DNA of 10,117 bases from an uncultured Eubacterium sp. (GTDB lineage Bacteria > Bacillota > Clostridia > Lachnospirales > Lachnospiraceae), in contig CAMKHH010000018.1 in the NCBI GenBank assembly GCA_946412445.1, positions 1 to 10,117 on the forward strand, in the 5' to 3' direction. The notes under the pieces are model-generated. The model worked only from the letters and a program-made list of their open reading frames with translations, was not told where the DNA came from and made no database searches. How positions within the stretch are numbered: position 1 is the first letter of the stretch; every line of letters starts with the position of its first letter. Positions 1-6,693 of the stretch are shown piece by piece. The position numbers were made by a program, and so were the translations under genes.

Positions 1-965
1 TATTGATCTTTGATGAACTGGATAAAGGAAATCTGGAATTGACAGATCAGGTGACTACCAGTGCTCATGCGAAAAGTATGGGTGGGTCACAGGTGTTTCT
101 GGAGGAAGGGGAGCAGCAGACTGTTGAAACGATGATTAAATGTATCGTCATAGCATCGGGAAACGATGCATCAGTGGCTATGGCCGAGCACATCGCAGGC
201 AGTGAGGCGGAATTCGTCTCCCGGATGAACACACGTGCAAAAGAACTTGGTATGAATGACACAAATTTTGAAGACTGCTGCGGCTTGACGGACTCAACCA
301 ATCATTATACCACGGCTCATGATGTAGCATTGATGTCTCGTGAACTAGTCACACATTATCCCCAGGTGCTGAAATATTCCTCTATCTGGATGGAGGACAT
401 CACGCATGTAACAAAGCAGGGCACAAAACCGTTTACCTTGTCCAATACCAATAAATTGATTCGTGGATATGAGGGATGTGTGGGTTTAAAAACAGGCAGT
501 ACCAGTTTGGCTAAATACTGTGTATCTGCTGTGGCAGAGCGGGGAGGGATACAGCTGATATCTGTGGTGATGGGGGCACCGGATTACAAAGTCCGCTTCG
601 CTGATGCGGCCTCTATGTTGAACTATGGATTTGGAATATGTAACCTTTACGTGGATGAGAATCAGGAGAATCTTGGTAAAATCACCGTAAAGGGGGGGAC
701 AGAGAAGCAGGTGGGCTGTACATATGAAGGGGAATTCCGCTATCTCGATACGGAAGGAAAACCTCTTGATCAGATTGAAAAAACAGTTGAGCTTCCGAAG
801 GATGTAAAAGCACCTATAAAAAAAGGAGAGGCAGCTGGAAAGGCGGTCTATACGCTGGAAGGAAAAGAAATCGGACAGGTGAAACTGCTCTATGAGGCAA
901 GTGTGGAAAAAGCAGGATATCTTCATTGTCTGGGTGAGGTATGGGAAAGCTTTTTCGCCTTCTAG
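1..965 (+). CDS. D-alanyl-D-alanine carboxypeptidase (peptidase S11, DacF/PBP5 type), 5' end missing
   Basis: This is the C-terminal part (about 320 codons) of a low-molecular-weight penicillin-binding protein, which trims the terminal D-alanine from peptidoglycan stem peptides outside the membrane. The reading frame is already open at the left edge, with the first full codon at position 3. The TTG there is an internal leucine, not a start. The signal peptide and SxxK nucleophile motif must lie upstream of the window. Counting from the codon at position 3, the second active-site motif S-G-N is at residues 52-54, within IASGNDAS, and the third, K-T-G, at 163-165, within GLKTGST. A beta-rich PBP5 C-terminal domain follows from about residue 220. 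The end, EVWESFFAF, is a short aromatic tail that could act as a reduced amphipathic membrane anchor. A terminator follows the stop, so this unit ends before the dlt-like operon. Family assignment is firm; DacF versus another S11 paralogue is not resolved. Confidence 0.93.
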   Translation, partial: LIFDELDKGNLELTDQVTTSAHAKSMGGSQVFLEEGEQQTVETMIKCIVIASGNDASVAMAEHIAGSEAEFVSRMNTRAKELGMNDTNFEDCCGLTDSTNHYTTAHDVALMSRELVTHYPQVLKYSSIWMEDITHVTKQGTKPFTLSNTNKLIRGYEGCVGLKTGSTSLAKYCVSAVAERGGIQLISVVMGAPDYKVRFADAASMLNYGFGICNLYVDENQENLGKITVKGGTEKQVGCTYEGEFRYLDTEGKPLDQIEKTVELPKDVKAPIKKGEAAGKAVYTLEGKEIGQVKLLYEASVEKAGYLHCLGEVWESFFAF

Positions 966-990
966 TCTTTAAGCAAATAACAGTTTTCGC

Positions 991-1045
991 AGGTGTTCCA
1001 ATGCCTTTATATATTATATGAGGGTATTCAGGAGCACCTTTTCTT
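991..1045 (+). terminator. Rho-independent terminator of the carboxypeptidase gene
   Basis: AGGTGTTCC AATGCC (991-1005) pairs with GGTATT (1023-1028) and GGAGCACCT (1031-1039). This gives a 15-bp stem with two G-T wobbles and a two-base bulge, around a 17-base AT-rich loop. It is followed at once by TTTTCTT (1039-1045). The position, 26 bases after the stop codon, fits the end of the carboxypeptidase transcript. It separates that transcript from the promoter at 1105-1134. Confidence 0.75.
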
Positions 1046-1080
1046 ATATATGAAGGCACTGACTGGCCTGATTTTTTAAT

Positions 1081-1102
1081 GTAAGGAAAAAGTAAGAAAT
1101 AA
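1081..1102 (+). repeat. Two tandem 11-bp direct repeats just upstream of the dlt-like operon promoter
   Basis: GTAAGGAAAAA (1081-1091) is followed directly by GTAAGAAATAA (1092-1102), identical at 9 of 11 positions. An 11-bp period puts both copies on one helix face, and the block ends two bases before the putative -35 box. This is the geometry of tandem sites for OmpR/PhoB-family response regulators. That it is an operator is inference, and A-rich sequence makes chance similarity easier. Confidence 0.3.
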
Positions 1103-1104
1103 AA

Positions 1105-1134
1105 CTGAATATCATTAAAAATATTTGCTATAAT
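1105..1134 (+). promoter_or_regulatory. Probable sigma-A promoter of the dlt-like operon
   Basis: There is a perfect TATAAT at 1129-1134, preceded by TG at 1126-1127, which forms an extended -10 element. The -35 region CTGAAT (1105-1110) matches TTGACA at only three positions, with an 18-bp spacer. A strong extended -10 with a weak -35 is typical of an activator-dependent or moderately active promoter. The start of transcription would be near 1141, leaving a leader of about 50 bases. Confidence 0.6.
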
Positions 1135-1191
1135 CAAGCTTGTCACTTACTGCTATGAGGACAGAAACATATATAAAAGGAGTGTGCTTGG

Positions 1192-2709
1192 ATGAACAGG
1201 AGTATATTAGATTACCTGGAACAGTCCAAAGAGAAATTTCCAAATAAGACGGCATTTGCAGATGTAGATACTTCCTGTACATACAGTGAATTATGGGAGA
1301 GATCAAAAAAAATCGGATCAGAATTGTCCAGATATTTGAAGCCGGGTCAGCCGGTGCCTGTATTCATGGATAAGAGCGTGGATACGATTTGTCTGTTCCT
1401 GGGAATTGTGTATGCGGGCTGTTTTTACGTTTTACTGGATACAAAGCAGCCAAAGGCAAGGCTGCATCAGATACTCAATACTTTGGATGCGGATGTTTTA
1501 ATTACTTCCAAAGATTATGACGGAGACAGAGAGGGACTTTTATTCGATAAGCCTGTATATGATCTGCAGGAACTGGAGAAGGGGGAAATCGATGAAAAAA
1601 AGCTGGCAGAAATCCGGAATCATGCTTTAGATATCGATCCGCTGTATGGGATTTTTACTTCCGGTTCCACGGGGACGCCCAAGGGTGTGGTGGTGAGCCA
1701 CCGCAGTGTGATAGATTTCATTACATACTTTACGGATATTTTTGGAATAACATCTGAGGATGTCATCGGAAATCAGGCTCCCTGGGATTTTGATGTTTCG
1801 GTAAAGGATATTTATTCCACTTTAATGGTGGGGGCTACTATGGAAATAATACCAAAACAGTATTTTTCATTTCCTGTCAGGCTAATAGATTTTTTGTGTG
1901 AACGTAAAGTGACTACTCTGATCTGGGCCGTTTCAGCATTGTGCATCATCACCACGCTGAAAGGATTTGAATATAAGATACCGTCCCGGATTGGGAAAGT
2001 CATGTTCAGCGGAGAAGTGATGCCGGTGAAGCACTTAAATCTCTGGAGACAGGCCATACCGGATGCCATGTATGTGAATCTTTATGGTCCTACTGAAATC
2101 ACCTGTAACTGTACGTATTATATTATTGAAAGGGAATTTTTGCCCGGTGAGGTGCTGCCAATCGGCAAAGCTTTCCCGAATGAGAAGGTGTTCCTTCTGG
2201 ATGAAACGGATAACCTGGTAACAGAACCGGGAAAGCAGGGAGAAATCTGTGTATCGGGAACTACGCTGGCTCTTGGCTATTTCAATAACACGGAACAGAC
2301 AAGGCAGGCATTTGTGCAAAATCCATGCAATCCTTTTTATCCGGAGATCATCTACCGAACCGGAGATCTGGGATTGTATAACGAGACTGAGGAATTATGC
2401 TTTCTATCCAGAAAAGATTTTCAGATTAAGCATTTGGGGCACCGTATTGAACTGGGTGAAATCGAGAATGCCATGGATCAGGTGGAGCAGATTATTCGTT
2501 CCTGCTGCCTCTACGATGATAAGAGCAGTAAGATTCTGCTATATTATGAAGGGGCTGTCGATAAGAGGCAGATCCAGAAGCGATTGAGGGAGATACTGCC
2601 GGCCTATATGCTGCCGAACCGTTATTATGCAGTGGACAAGCTTCCCTTGACGAAGAACGGAAAAATTGACAGAAAGATGCTGATGGCGCTTTATAAGGGG
2701 GAAAACTGA
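1192..2709 (+). CDS. DltA-like amino-acid adenylation enzyme (aminoacyl carrier-protein ligase)
   Basis: At 505 aa this is about the size of DltA (~500 aa). It is an ANL-superfamily ligase that should activate an amino acid with ATP in the cytoplasm and load it on the phosphopantetheine of the carrier encoded at 3953. Core motifs are all present: A3 TSGSTGTPKG (156-165), the substrate-amine aspartate in WDFDVSV (D201), A5 NLYGPTE (296-302), A7 YRTGD (388-392), A8 GHRIELGE (416-423), and A10 LTKNGKIDR with catalytic K491. The ATG at 1192 is preceded by AAAAGGAG (1175-1182) at 9 bases. The pocket differs from B. subtilis/B. cereus DltA as I recall them: FSGE (272-275) replaces FCGE, and YGPTE is followed by ITCNCTYY instead of ATVAVT. 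The symbol dltA is withheld because the substrate may not be D-alanine. The adenylation role is near certain. Confidence 0.88.
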   Translation: MNRSILDYLEQSKEKFPNKTAFADVDTSCTYSELWERSKKIGSELSRYLKPGQPVPVFMDKSVDTICLFLGIVYAGCFYVLLDTKQPKARLHQILNTLDADVLITSKDYDGDREGLLFDKPVYDLQELEKGEIDEKKLAEIRNHALDIDPLYGIFTSGSTGTPKGVVVSHRSVIDFITYFTDIFGITSEDVIGNQAPWDFDVSVKDIYSTLMVGATMEIIPKQYFSFPVRLIDFLCERKVTTLIWAVSALCIITTLKGFEYKIPSRIGKVMFSGEVMPVKHLNLWRQAIPDAMYVNLYGPTEITCNCTYYIIEREFLPGEVLPIGKAFPNEKVFLLDETDNLVTEPGKQGEICVSGTTLALGYFNNTEQTRQAFVQNPCNPFYPEIIYRTGDLGLYNETEELCFLSRKDFQIKHLGHRIELGEIENAMDQVEQIIRSCCLYDDKSSKILLYYEGAVDKRQIQKRLREILPAYMLPNRYYAVDKLPLTKNGKIDRKMLMALYKGEN

Positions 2710-2711
2710 TT

Positions 2712-3911
2712 ATGGATATGAATGTTTATCAGGAAGTCGTTGAAAAGTTTGGTACTCCCTGTTATATCTTTGATCTGGATCGGTTCCGGGACAGACTGAA
2801 GGAGGTACAAGAGATACTTGGAAACAGAGCACAGATCTGCTATGCCATGAAGGCGAATCCATTTCTGGTAAAGGAAGCTTCCGAATGGGTGGATCACCTG
2901 GAGGTCTGTTCCCCCGGAGAATTTGCAATCTGTGAACGGGCAGGAGTCCCTGTGAAGCAAGTAGTATTATCCGGTGTCAATAAAGAAGAGAAGGATATCC
3001 GGTATATAGTAAAACATTATGGAGAACAGGTCACATACACAGTAGAATCGCTGCTGCAGCTGGATAATTTACAAAAAGCTGGGAAGGACTTTCAAAGGAA
3101 GCTTCCTGTTCTCTTAAGAGTGACAAGCGGAAACCAATTTGGCTTAAGTGAAGAACTTGTGAGAAGTATCATCGGGAAACGAAGCAGTTATCCGGCACTG
3201 AATTTTATCGGGTTACAGTATTTTTCAGGAACACAGAAAAAGAGGATAGGGGTACTGGAAGAAGAGCTTATGTACATGGAACGTCTGCTATGTGACCTGG
3301 AGAAGTATGGATATGAAGCGGAAGTGCTGGAATTTGGCCCGGGACTTTATGTTGAGTATTTTCCTGGGGATACCAGGACAGACGAATTTAAACTGTTAAA
3401 GGAATTTGCTGCTTTATTGCCGAAAGTACATTTTAAAAAAAAGATAAATCTGGAATTGGGAAGATATCTGGCTGCTTCCTGTGGTATATATCTGACCAGC
3501 ATTGTGGACCAGAAGATAAATAATGGGAAGGGATTTTGTATCGTCGATGGTGGTATCCATCAGGTGAATTACTTTGGACAGACTATGGCAATGAAGATAC
3601 CTGCATACCGCCAATTAAAGAAATGTGTGTTTCAGCCGGTTACTGAAAAAGATACCGCCTGGAATATTTGTGGTTCCCTGTGTACGATCAATGACATAAT
3701 TGTAAAGAAACTTCCGCTACATGATGCGTCGGTTGGAGATACCCTGGTATTTGAAAATGCCGGTGCATATTCTGTTACCGAAGGAATGGCTTTATTTTTA
3801 AGCAGGGACCTTCCAAAAGTTTTATATTATGATGAGGCAAAAGGGCTTAGACTGGTCAGAGACCGTATAGAGACGAATTTTTTGAATTATGATTCCAGGG
3901 TTAAAAACTGA
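2712..3911 (+). CDS. Fold-III PLP-dependent decarboxylase (LysA/ornithine decarboxylase family), likely acting with the adjacent ligase and carrier
   Basis: This 399-aa protein has the alanine-racemase-like barrel and the C-terminal beta domain of DAP/ornithine/arginine decarboxylases. PLP would bind K47 in YAMKAN. CSPGE (66-70) matches the conserved SxGE region, FGPGL (208-212) sits at the glycine-rich phosphate loop, ELGR (248-251) at the usual EPGR, and GSLCTIND (321-328) supplies the cross-dimer cysteine C324 and D328. ENAGAYS (348-354) is the family's GAY motif. The usual CES of diaminopimelate decarboxylase is CTI, and the HxHxGSQ loop reads QYFSGTQ (169-175). It therefore looks unlike a biosynthetic LysA and closer to carrier-associated decarboxylases such as BtrK. 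It starts two bases after the ligase stop with AGGGGG as ribosome binding site, so the two are co-translated. Alternatives are a free amino-acid decarboxylase or a racemase-like enzyme. Fold is certain, substrate unknown. Confidence 0.85.
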   Translation: MDMNVYQEVVEKFGTPCYIFDLDRFRDRLKEVQEILGNRAQICYAMKANPFLVKEASEWVDHLEVCSPGEFAICERAGVPVKQVVLSGVNKEEKDIRYIVKHYGEQVTYTVESLLQLDNLQKAGKDFQRKLPVLLRVTSGNQFGLSEELVRSIIGKRSSYPALNFIGLQYFSGTQKKRIGVLEEELMYMERLLCDLEKYGYEAEVLEFGPGLYVEYFPGDTRTDEFKLLKEFAALLPKVHFKKKINLELGRYLAASCGIYLTSIVDQKINNGKGFCIVDGGIHQVNYFGQTMAMKIPAYRQLKKCVFQPVTEKDTAWNICGSLCTINDIIVKKLPLHDASVGDTLVFENAGAYSVTEGMALFLSRDLPKVLYYDEAKGLRLVRDRIETNFLNYDSRVKN

Positions 3912-3952
3912 TAACTATCTATATGTATAAGGAATGAGAGGAGAAAATTATT

Positions 3953-4180
3953 ATGGAAAAATTACTTGAGATTTTAGAAGATATAGTACCGGATGTGGAC
4001 TTTGAAGGCTGTGAAACATTAATCGATGATGGACTTTTGGACTCTTTTGCAATATTGACGATTGTAGGAGAGCTGGAGGATGAATTTGGTGTATCCGTGA
4101 CACCTGCTGAGATTGTTCCGGAAAATTTCAATTCCGCAAAATCACTCTGGTCCATGGTTTTGCGCCTGAAGGAGGACTAA
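3953..4180 (+). CDS. DltC-like acyl/aminoacyl carrier protein
   Basis: This is a 75-aa acidic four-helix carrier, close to the size of DltC (about 78 aa). The phosphopantetheine attachment serine is S31 in DDGLLDSF (25-32), the characteristic DS motif at the start of helix II. It is followed by AILTIVGELEDEFG, typical of helix II and loop. The protein would carry an aminoacyl thioester from the ligase at 1192 to the MBOAT at 4190, possibly with processing by the decarboxylase at 2712 on the way. ATG at 3953 has AGGAG (3939-3943) nine bases upstream. The 41-base gap from the decarboxylase shows no promoter or terminator. The symbol dltC is not assigned because the cargo is uncertain. Confidence 0.88.
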   Translation: MEKLLEILEDIVPDVDFEGCETLIDDGLLDSFAILTIVGELEDEFGVSVTPAEIVPENFNSAKSLWSMVLRLKED

Positions 4181-4189
4181 AGAGAGTGT

Positions 4190-5698
4190 ATGGCACTTAC
4201 ATCTGTGAAATTCCTCTTGTTTTTACTGGTATCTGTTGTCGGGTATTACCTGATTCCTAAGAAATTCCAGTGGATATGGCTCCTTCTTTTTAGTTACATA
4301 TATTACATGGCATCCGGTGTGAAACTGGTAGTATTTCTGCTGTTTACTACAGCGACGACCTATGGTGCAGCCTGTCTGATTGATAAGAAGAGGGAAAATA
4401 AAAAGACAGCGAAGAGAATTCTGATTCTGGGATTATTCCTTAATTTCGGAATGCTGGGAATATTGAAGTATACAAACCTGGTAATAACAAGCGTCAATCA
4501 CATTTCAGGAATAGAGCTTCCATTTGTAAAGTTCCTCCTGCCCATTGGGATATCCTTTTATACATTTCAATCTATGGGATACCTGATGGATGTCTACTGG
4601 GGGCGGTTTCATGCGGAGAAAAACCCGTTTCGTTTCGCCTTGTTTGTTTCTTTTTTCCCTCAGATCATGCAGGGTCCGATTGGACGTTATAGCCGCATGG
4701 GCAGTCAGCTTTATGAAGGCCATAGTTTTGACTGGAACAGGATAGAGCAGGCCTGTCAGCTGATGCTATGGGGATTTTTCAAGAAAATGGTTCTGGCAGA
4801 CAATGCAGCACTCTTTGTGAATGTGATATTTGATGATTATCAAACATATCAGGGTCTTTCAATGGCTGGTGTACTGCTGTATTCAGTCCAGCTCTATGGG
4901 GATTTTTCCGGGGGTATGGATGTGGTCATGGGTGTGGCAAACCTATTTGGAATTCAGATGGACGAAAATTTTAAGCGTCCTTATTTTGCGCGTTCAATTA
5001 CAGATTTCTGGCACAGGTGGCATATCACCCTTGGCACATGGATGAAGGACTATGTGTTTTATCCATTTTCTCTGTCCAGAGTTATGGGAAGGTTTGGACG
5101 GTATGCGAAGAAAAAATTCGGAAAGCAGCTGGGCAGAACACTGCCTATCTGTATTGCTAATATCGTAGTATTCCTGCTGGTGGGAATCTGGCATGGCGCG
5201 GCCTGGAAATTTATTGCATATGGACTCTATAATGGTCTGATTATAGGCATGAGCGGGTTGCTGGCCAGACAATTCAGAAGCTGGAAAAAGAAGCTGCATA
5301 TTGATGACAAGGCACCCTGGTTTGTGCTGTTTCAGATACTCAGGACGTTTCTTCTTGTAAACATCAGCTGGTTTTTTGACCGCGCAGATACGGTGGGGCA
5401 GGCTCTTACCATGTTTAAGAATGCCCTGACAAGAACAGACTGGTCTATGTTGACCAGAATTCAAACCACTGCGGGTGGAAATACTTACACGAAACTGATT
5501 CTGGCCATACTGTTATTTGGCTGTATGGTTTTATTTGTTGTCAGCATTCTTCAGGAACGGGGGATACAGATTAGGGAGTCATTGTCCCAAAGGCCTTTGA
5601 TTCTTAGGATGGCAGTCTACCTGGCGTTGTTGTTTTCTTTAAGTGTCATGGGTCAGATGCCGTTGGCGTCAGGAGGTTTTATCTATGCACAATTTTAG
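4190..5698 (+). CDS. MBOAT-family O-acyltransferase (AlgI/DltB type)
   Basis: This 502-aa polytopic membrane protein should move the acyl group from the cytoplasmic carrier to an acceptor at or across the membrane. It begins with hydrophobic segments (about 5-22 and 28-57). It has the AlgI-like block LPIGISFYTFQ (117-127), FFPQIMQGPIGRY (155-167), the conserved WHRWHITL (274-281), and the invariant active-site histidine H335 in GIWHGA (332-337). Canonical DltB is near 400 aa; the length and the LPIGISFYTFQ block fit the longer AlgI/PatA-like branch. The last residues are FIYAQF (497-502), with Y499 near the C-terminus (see findings). ATG at 4190 follows AAGGAGG (4169-4175) at a slightly long 14 bases; no better in-frame start exists. 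The next gene overlaps its end by 14 bases. Enzyme class is firm, acyl cargo and acceptor unknown. Confidence 0.92.
   Translation: MALTSVKFLLFLLVSVVGYYLIPKKFQWIWLLLFSYIYYMASGVKLVVFLLFTTATTYGAACLIDKKRENKKTAKRILILGLFLNFGMLGILKYTNLVITSVNHISGIELPFVKFLLPIGISFYTFQSMGYLMDVYWGRFHAEKNPFRFALFVSFFPQIMQGPIGRYSRMGSQLYEGHSFDWNRIEQACQLMLWGFFKKMVLADNAALFVNVIFDDYQTYQGLSMAGVLLYSVQLYGDFSGGMDVVMGVANLFGIQMDENFKRPYFARSITDFWHRWHITLGTWMKDYVFYPFSLSRVMGRFGRYAKKKFGKQLGRTLPICIANIVVFLLVGIWHGAAWKFIAYGLYNGLIIGMSGLLARQFRSWKKKLHIDDKAPWFVLFQILRTFLLVNISWFFDRADTVGQALTMFKNALTRTDWSMLTRIQTTAGGNTYTKLILAILLFGCMVLFVVSILQERGIQIRESLSQRPLILRMAVYLALLFSLSVMGQMPLASGGFIYAQF
5671..5676 (+). promoter_or_regulatory. Ribosome binding site that fixes the start of the SGNH gene inside the MBOAT gene
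   Basis: AGGAGG lies 8 bases before ATG 5685, within the last codons of the MBOAT gene. An earlier in-frame ATG at 5643 has no such site and would add an Arg/Trp-rich stretch ahead of the membrane anchor, so 5685 is preferred. Confidence 0.8.
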
Positions 5699-6656
5699 AC
5701 GGATCGTGAAAGCCGGCATTTTTTTGCTATTGGTGATTTTGATTAATGGGGGTTTAGACTATGCACTGTATCCCTATACCTATTCCAGAGCCGAGATGCA
5801 CCAGATGGAGAAAAGAGAAGTGAATCAGCTGATTGTTGGCACCTCGCATGGAAAGTGTGGAATTGATCCGGCAATCATGGATGAGATTCTGGGAACAAAG
5901 ACCTTTAACTCCTGCCAAGGGGGGGAGTATCCAATCGATTCTTACTATCTTATAAAAGAGGCCAGCAGAGTACACGATATAAAGCGTGTAATCTATGAGC
6001 TGGATCCCGGCTATTGGGTGACAGGTGACGGACAGAATGCACAATATATTTCTTATATTAGAGAATTTCCCATATCGGGATTGAAATTTAACTACTGGAA
6101 GGATAAGCTTCTGGACGGGGATTTCCGGTCAACCTTCTTTCCCTGGTATTTTTATCGTAACCAGGTAAAGAATGTGGGAGAAATCATAAACCGAAAGCGA
6201 TCAGATGAATACAAAAATTATTCTTTTGCTCCTTTCGACAGTGCGGCACAGACCTGCAGAAAGGATGGCTTTATAAAGCGAAACCGTGTGGAGACAGAGA
6301 AGGCACCTGTGGATCCGCTTAATCTCTGGCAGGATGATAATCTGGATCCGAGAAATGTGGAATGGTTTGAAAAGTTGTATGACTACTGTAAAGAGCAGAA
6401 GATTCAACTCACAGTAGTGGTAACACCTGTACCGGAAGAAACCTGTGCTCTCTATCCCGAAAACTATAAGATGGCATATGAATATTTGAACAGGTATCTG
6501 AGGGATAAAGACTTACTCTACCTCAATTATAATTTGAAGGAGGATGAAGGATACAGCCGCAGCATTCTTGATTTTGCAGATCAGGAGGGGCATATGTATG
6601 GAGATGCTGCGGAAACATTCTCCAGATGCCTCGCCAGGGACTTGCTGTGTAAATAA
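5685..6656 (+). CDS. DltD-like membrane-anchored SGNH-type acyltransferase/esterase
   Basis: From ATG 5685 this is 323 aa. Basic residues then a single hydrophobic segment (about 7-27, including GIFLLLVILI) make a signal anchor, so the catalytic domain should face outside. LIVGTSHGKCGIDP (49-62) is the SGNH/GDSL nucleophile block with S54, comparable to the GSS motif region of DltD. The C-terminal DFADQEGH (296-303) supplies a candidate Asp (D299) and His (H303), followed by the usual Gly/Phe-containing helix. The spacing between this Asp and His is one residue longer than the common DxxH. It overlaps the MBOAT gene by 14 bases, so the two are probably translationally coupled. By analogy with DltB-DltD or AlgI-AlgJ/X, it would receive the acyl group from the MBOAT and pass it to an extracellular polymer. 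It is shorter than typical DltD (around 400 aa) and only distantly similar by eye, so the symbol is withheld. Confidence 0.8.
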   Translation: MHNFRRIVKAGIFLLLVILINGGLDYALYPYTYSRAEMHQMEKREVNQLIVGTSHGKCGIDPAIMDEILGTKTFNSCQGGEYPIDSYYLIKEASRVHDIKRVIYELDPGYWVTGDGQNAQYISYIREFPISGLKFNYWKDKLLDGDFRSTFFPWYFYRNQVKNVGEIINRKRSDEYKNYSFAPFDSAAQTCRKDGFIKRNRVETEKAPVDPLNLWQDDNLDPRNVEWFEKLYDYCKEQKIQLTVVVTPVPEETCALYPENYKMAYEYLNRYLRDKDLLYLNYNLKEDEGYSRSILDFADQEGHMYGDAAETFSRCLARDLLCK

Positions 6657-6658
6657 TG

Positions 6659-6687
6659 TTGCAGTCCGGCTATAAATATAGTATTAT
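6659..6687 (+). promoter_or_regulatory. Possible promoter of the metallophosphoesterase gene, with start site at or next to its ATG
   Basis: TTGCAG (6659-6664), a 17-bp spacer and TATTAT (6682-6687) make a plausible sigma-A promoter: three of six matches at -35 and five of six at -10. The expected start of transcription, 6 to 8 bases downstream, falls at the ATG at 6694, which implies a leaderless mRNA. The region is AT-rich, so a chance -10 is possible. Confidence 0.35.
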
Positions 6688-6693
6688 ATCGTT

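Noticed and set aside
486..926. 146-codon open frame on the - strand inside the carboxypeptidase gene
   Set aside because: The plus strand encodes the KTG motif and the PBP5 C-terminal domain here. No promoter or ribosome binding site supports the reverse frame.
1135..1191. A dltX-like small gene ahead of the ligase
   Set aside because: No start codon with a ribosome binding site and no hydrophobic small frame is present between the promoter and ATG 1192.
2712..3911. Annotation as diaminopimelate decarboxylase LysA
   Set aside because: The fold fits, but the CES motif and the HxHxGSQ loop are not kept, and the gene is embedded between a carrier-protein ligase and its carrier rather than with lysine genes.
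4994..5464. 156-codon open frame on the - strand inside the MBOAT gene
   Set aside because: It lies opposite a well-conserved coding region containing the MBOAT histidine motif, has no ribosome binding site, and its product shows no recognisable motif. It is a shadow of the real gene.
5643..5684. Upstream ATG start for the SGNH gene, adding 14 residues
   Set aside because: No ribosome binding site precedes it, and the added residues would put Trp/Arg-rich sequence ahead of the membrane anchor. ATG 5685 has AGGAGG at 8 bases.
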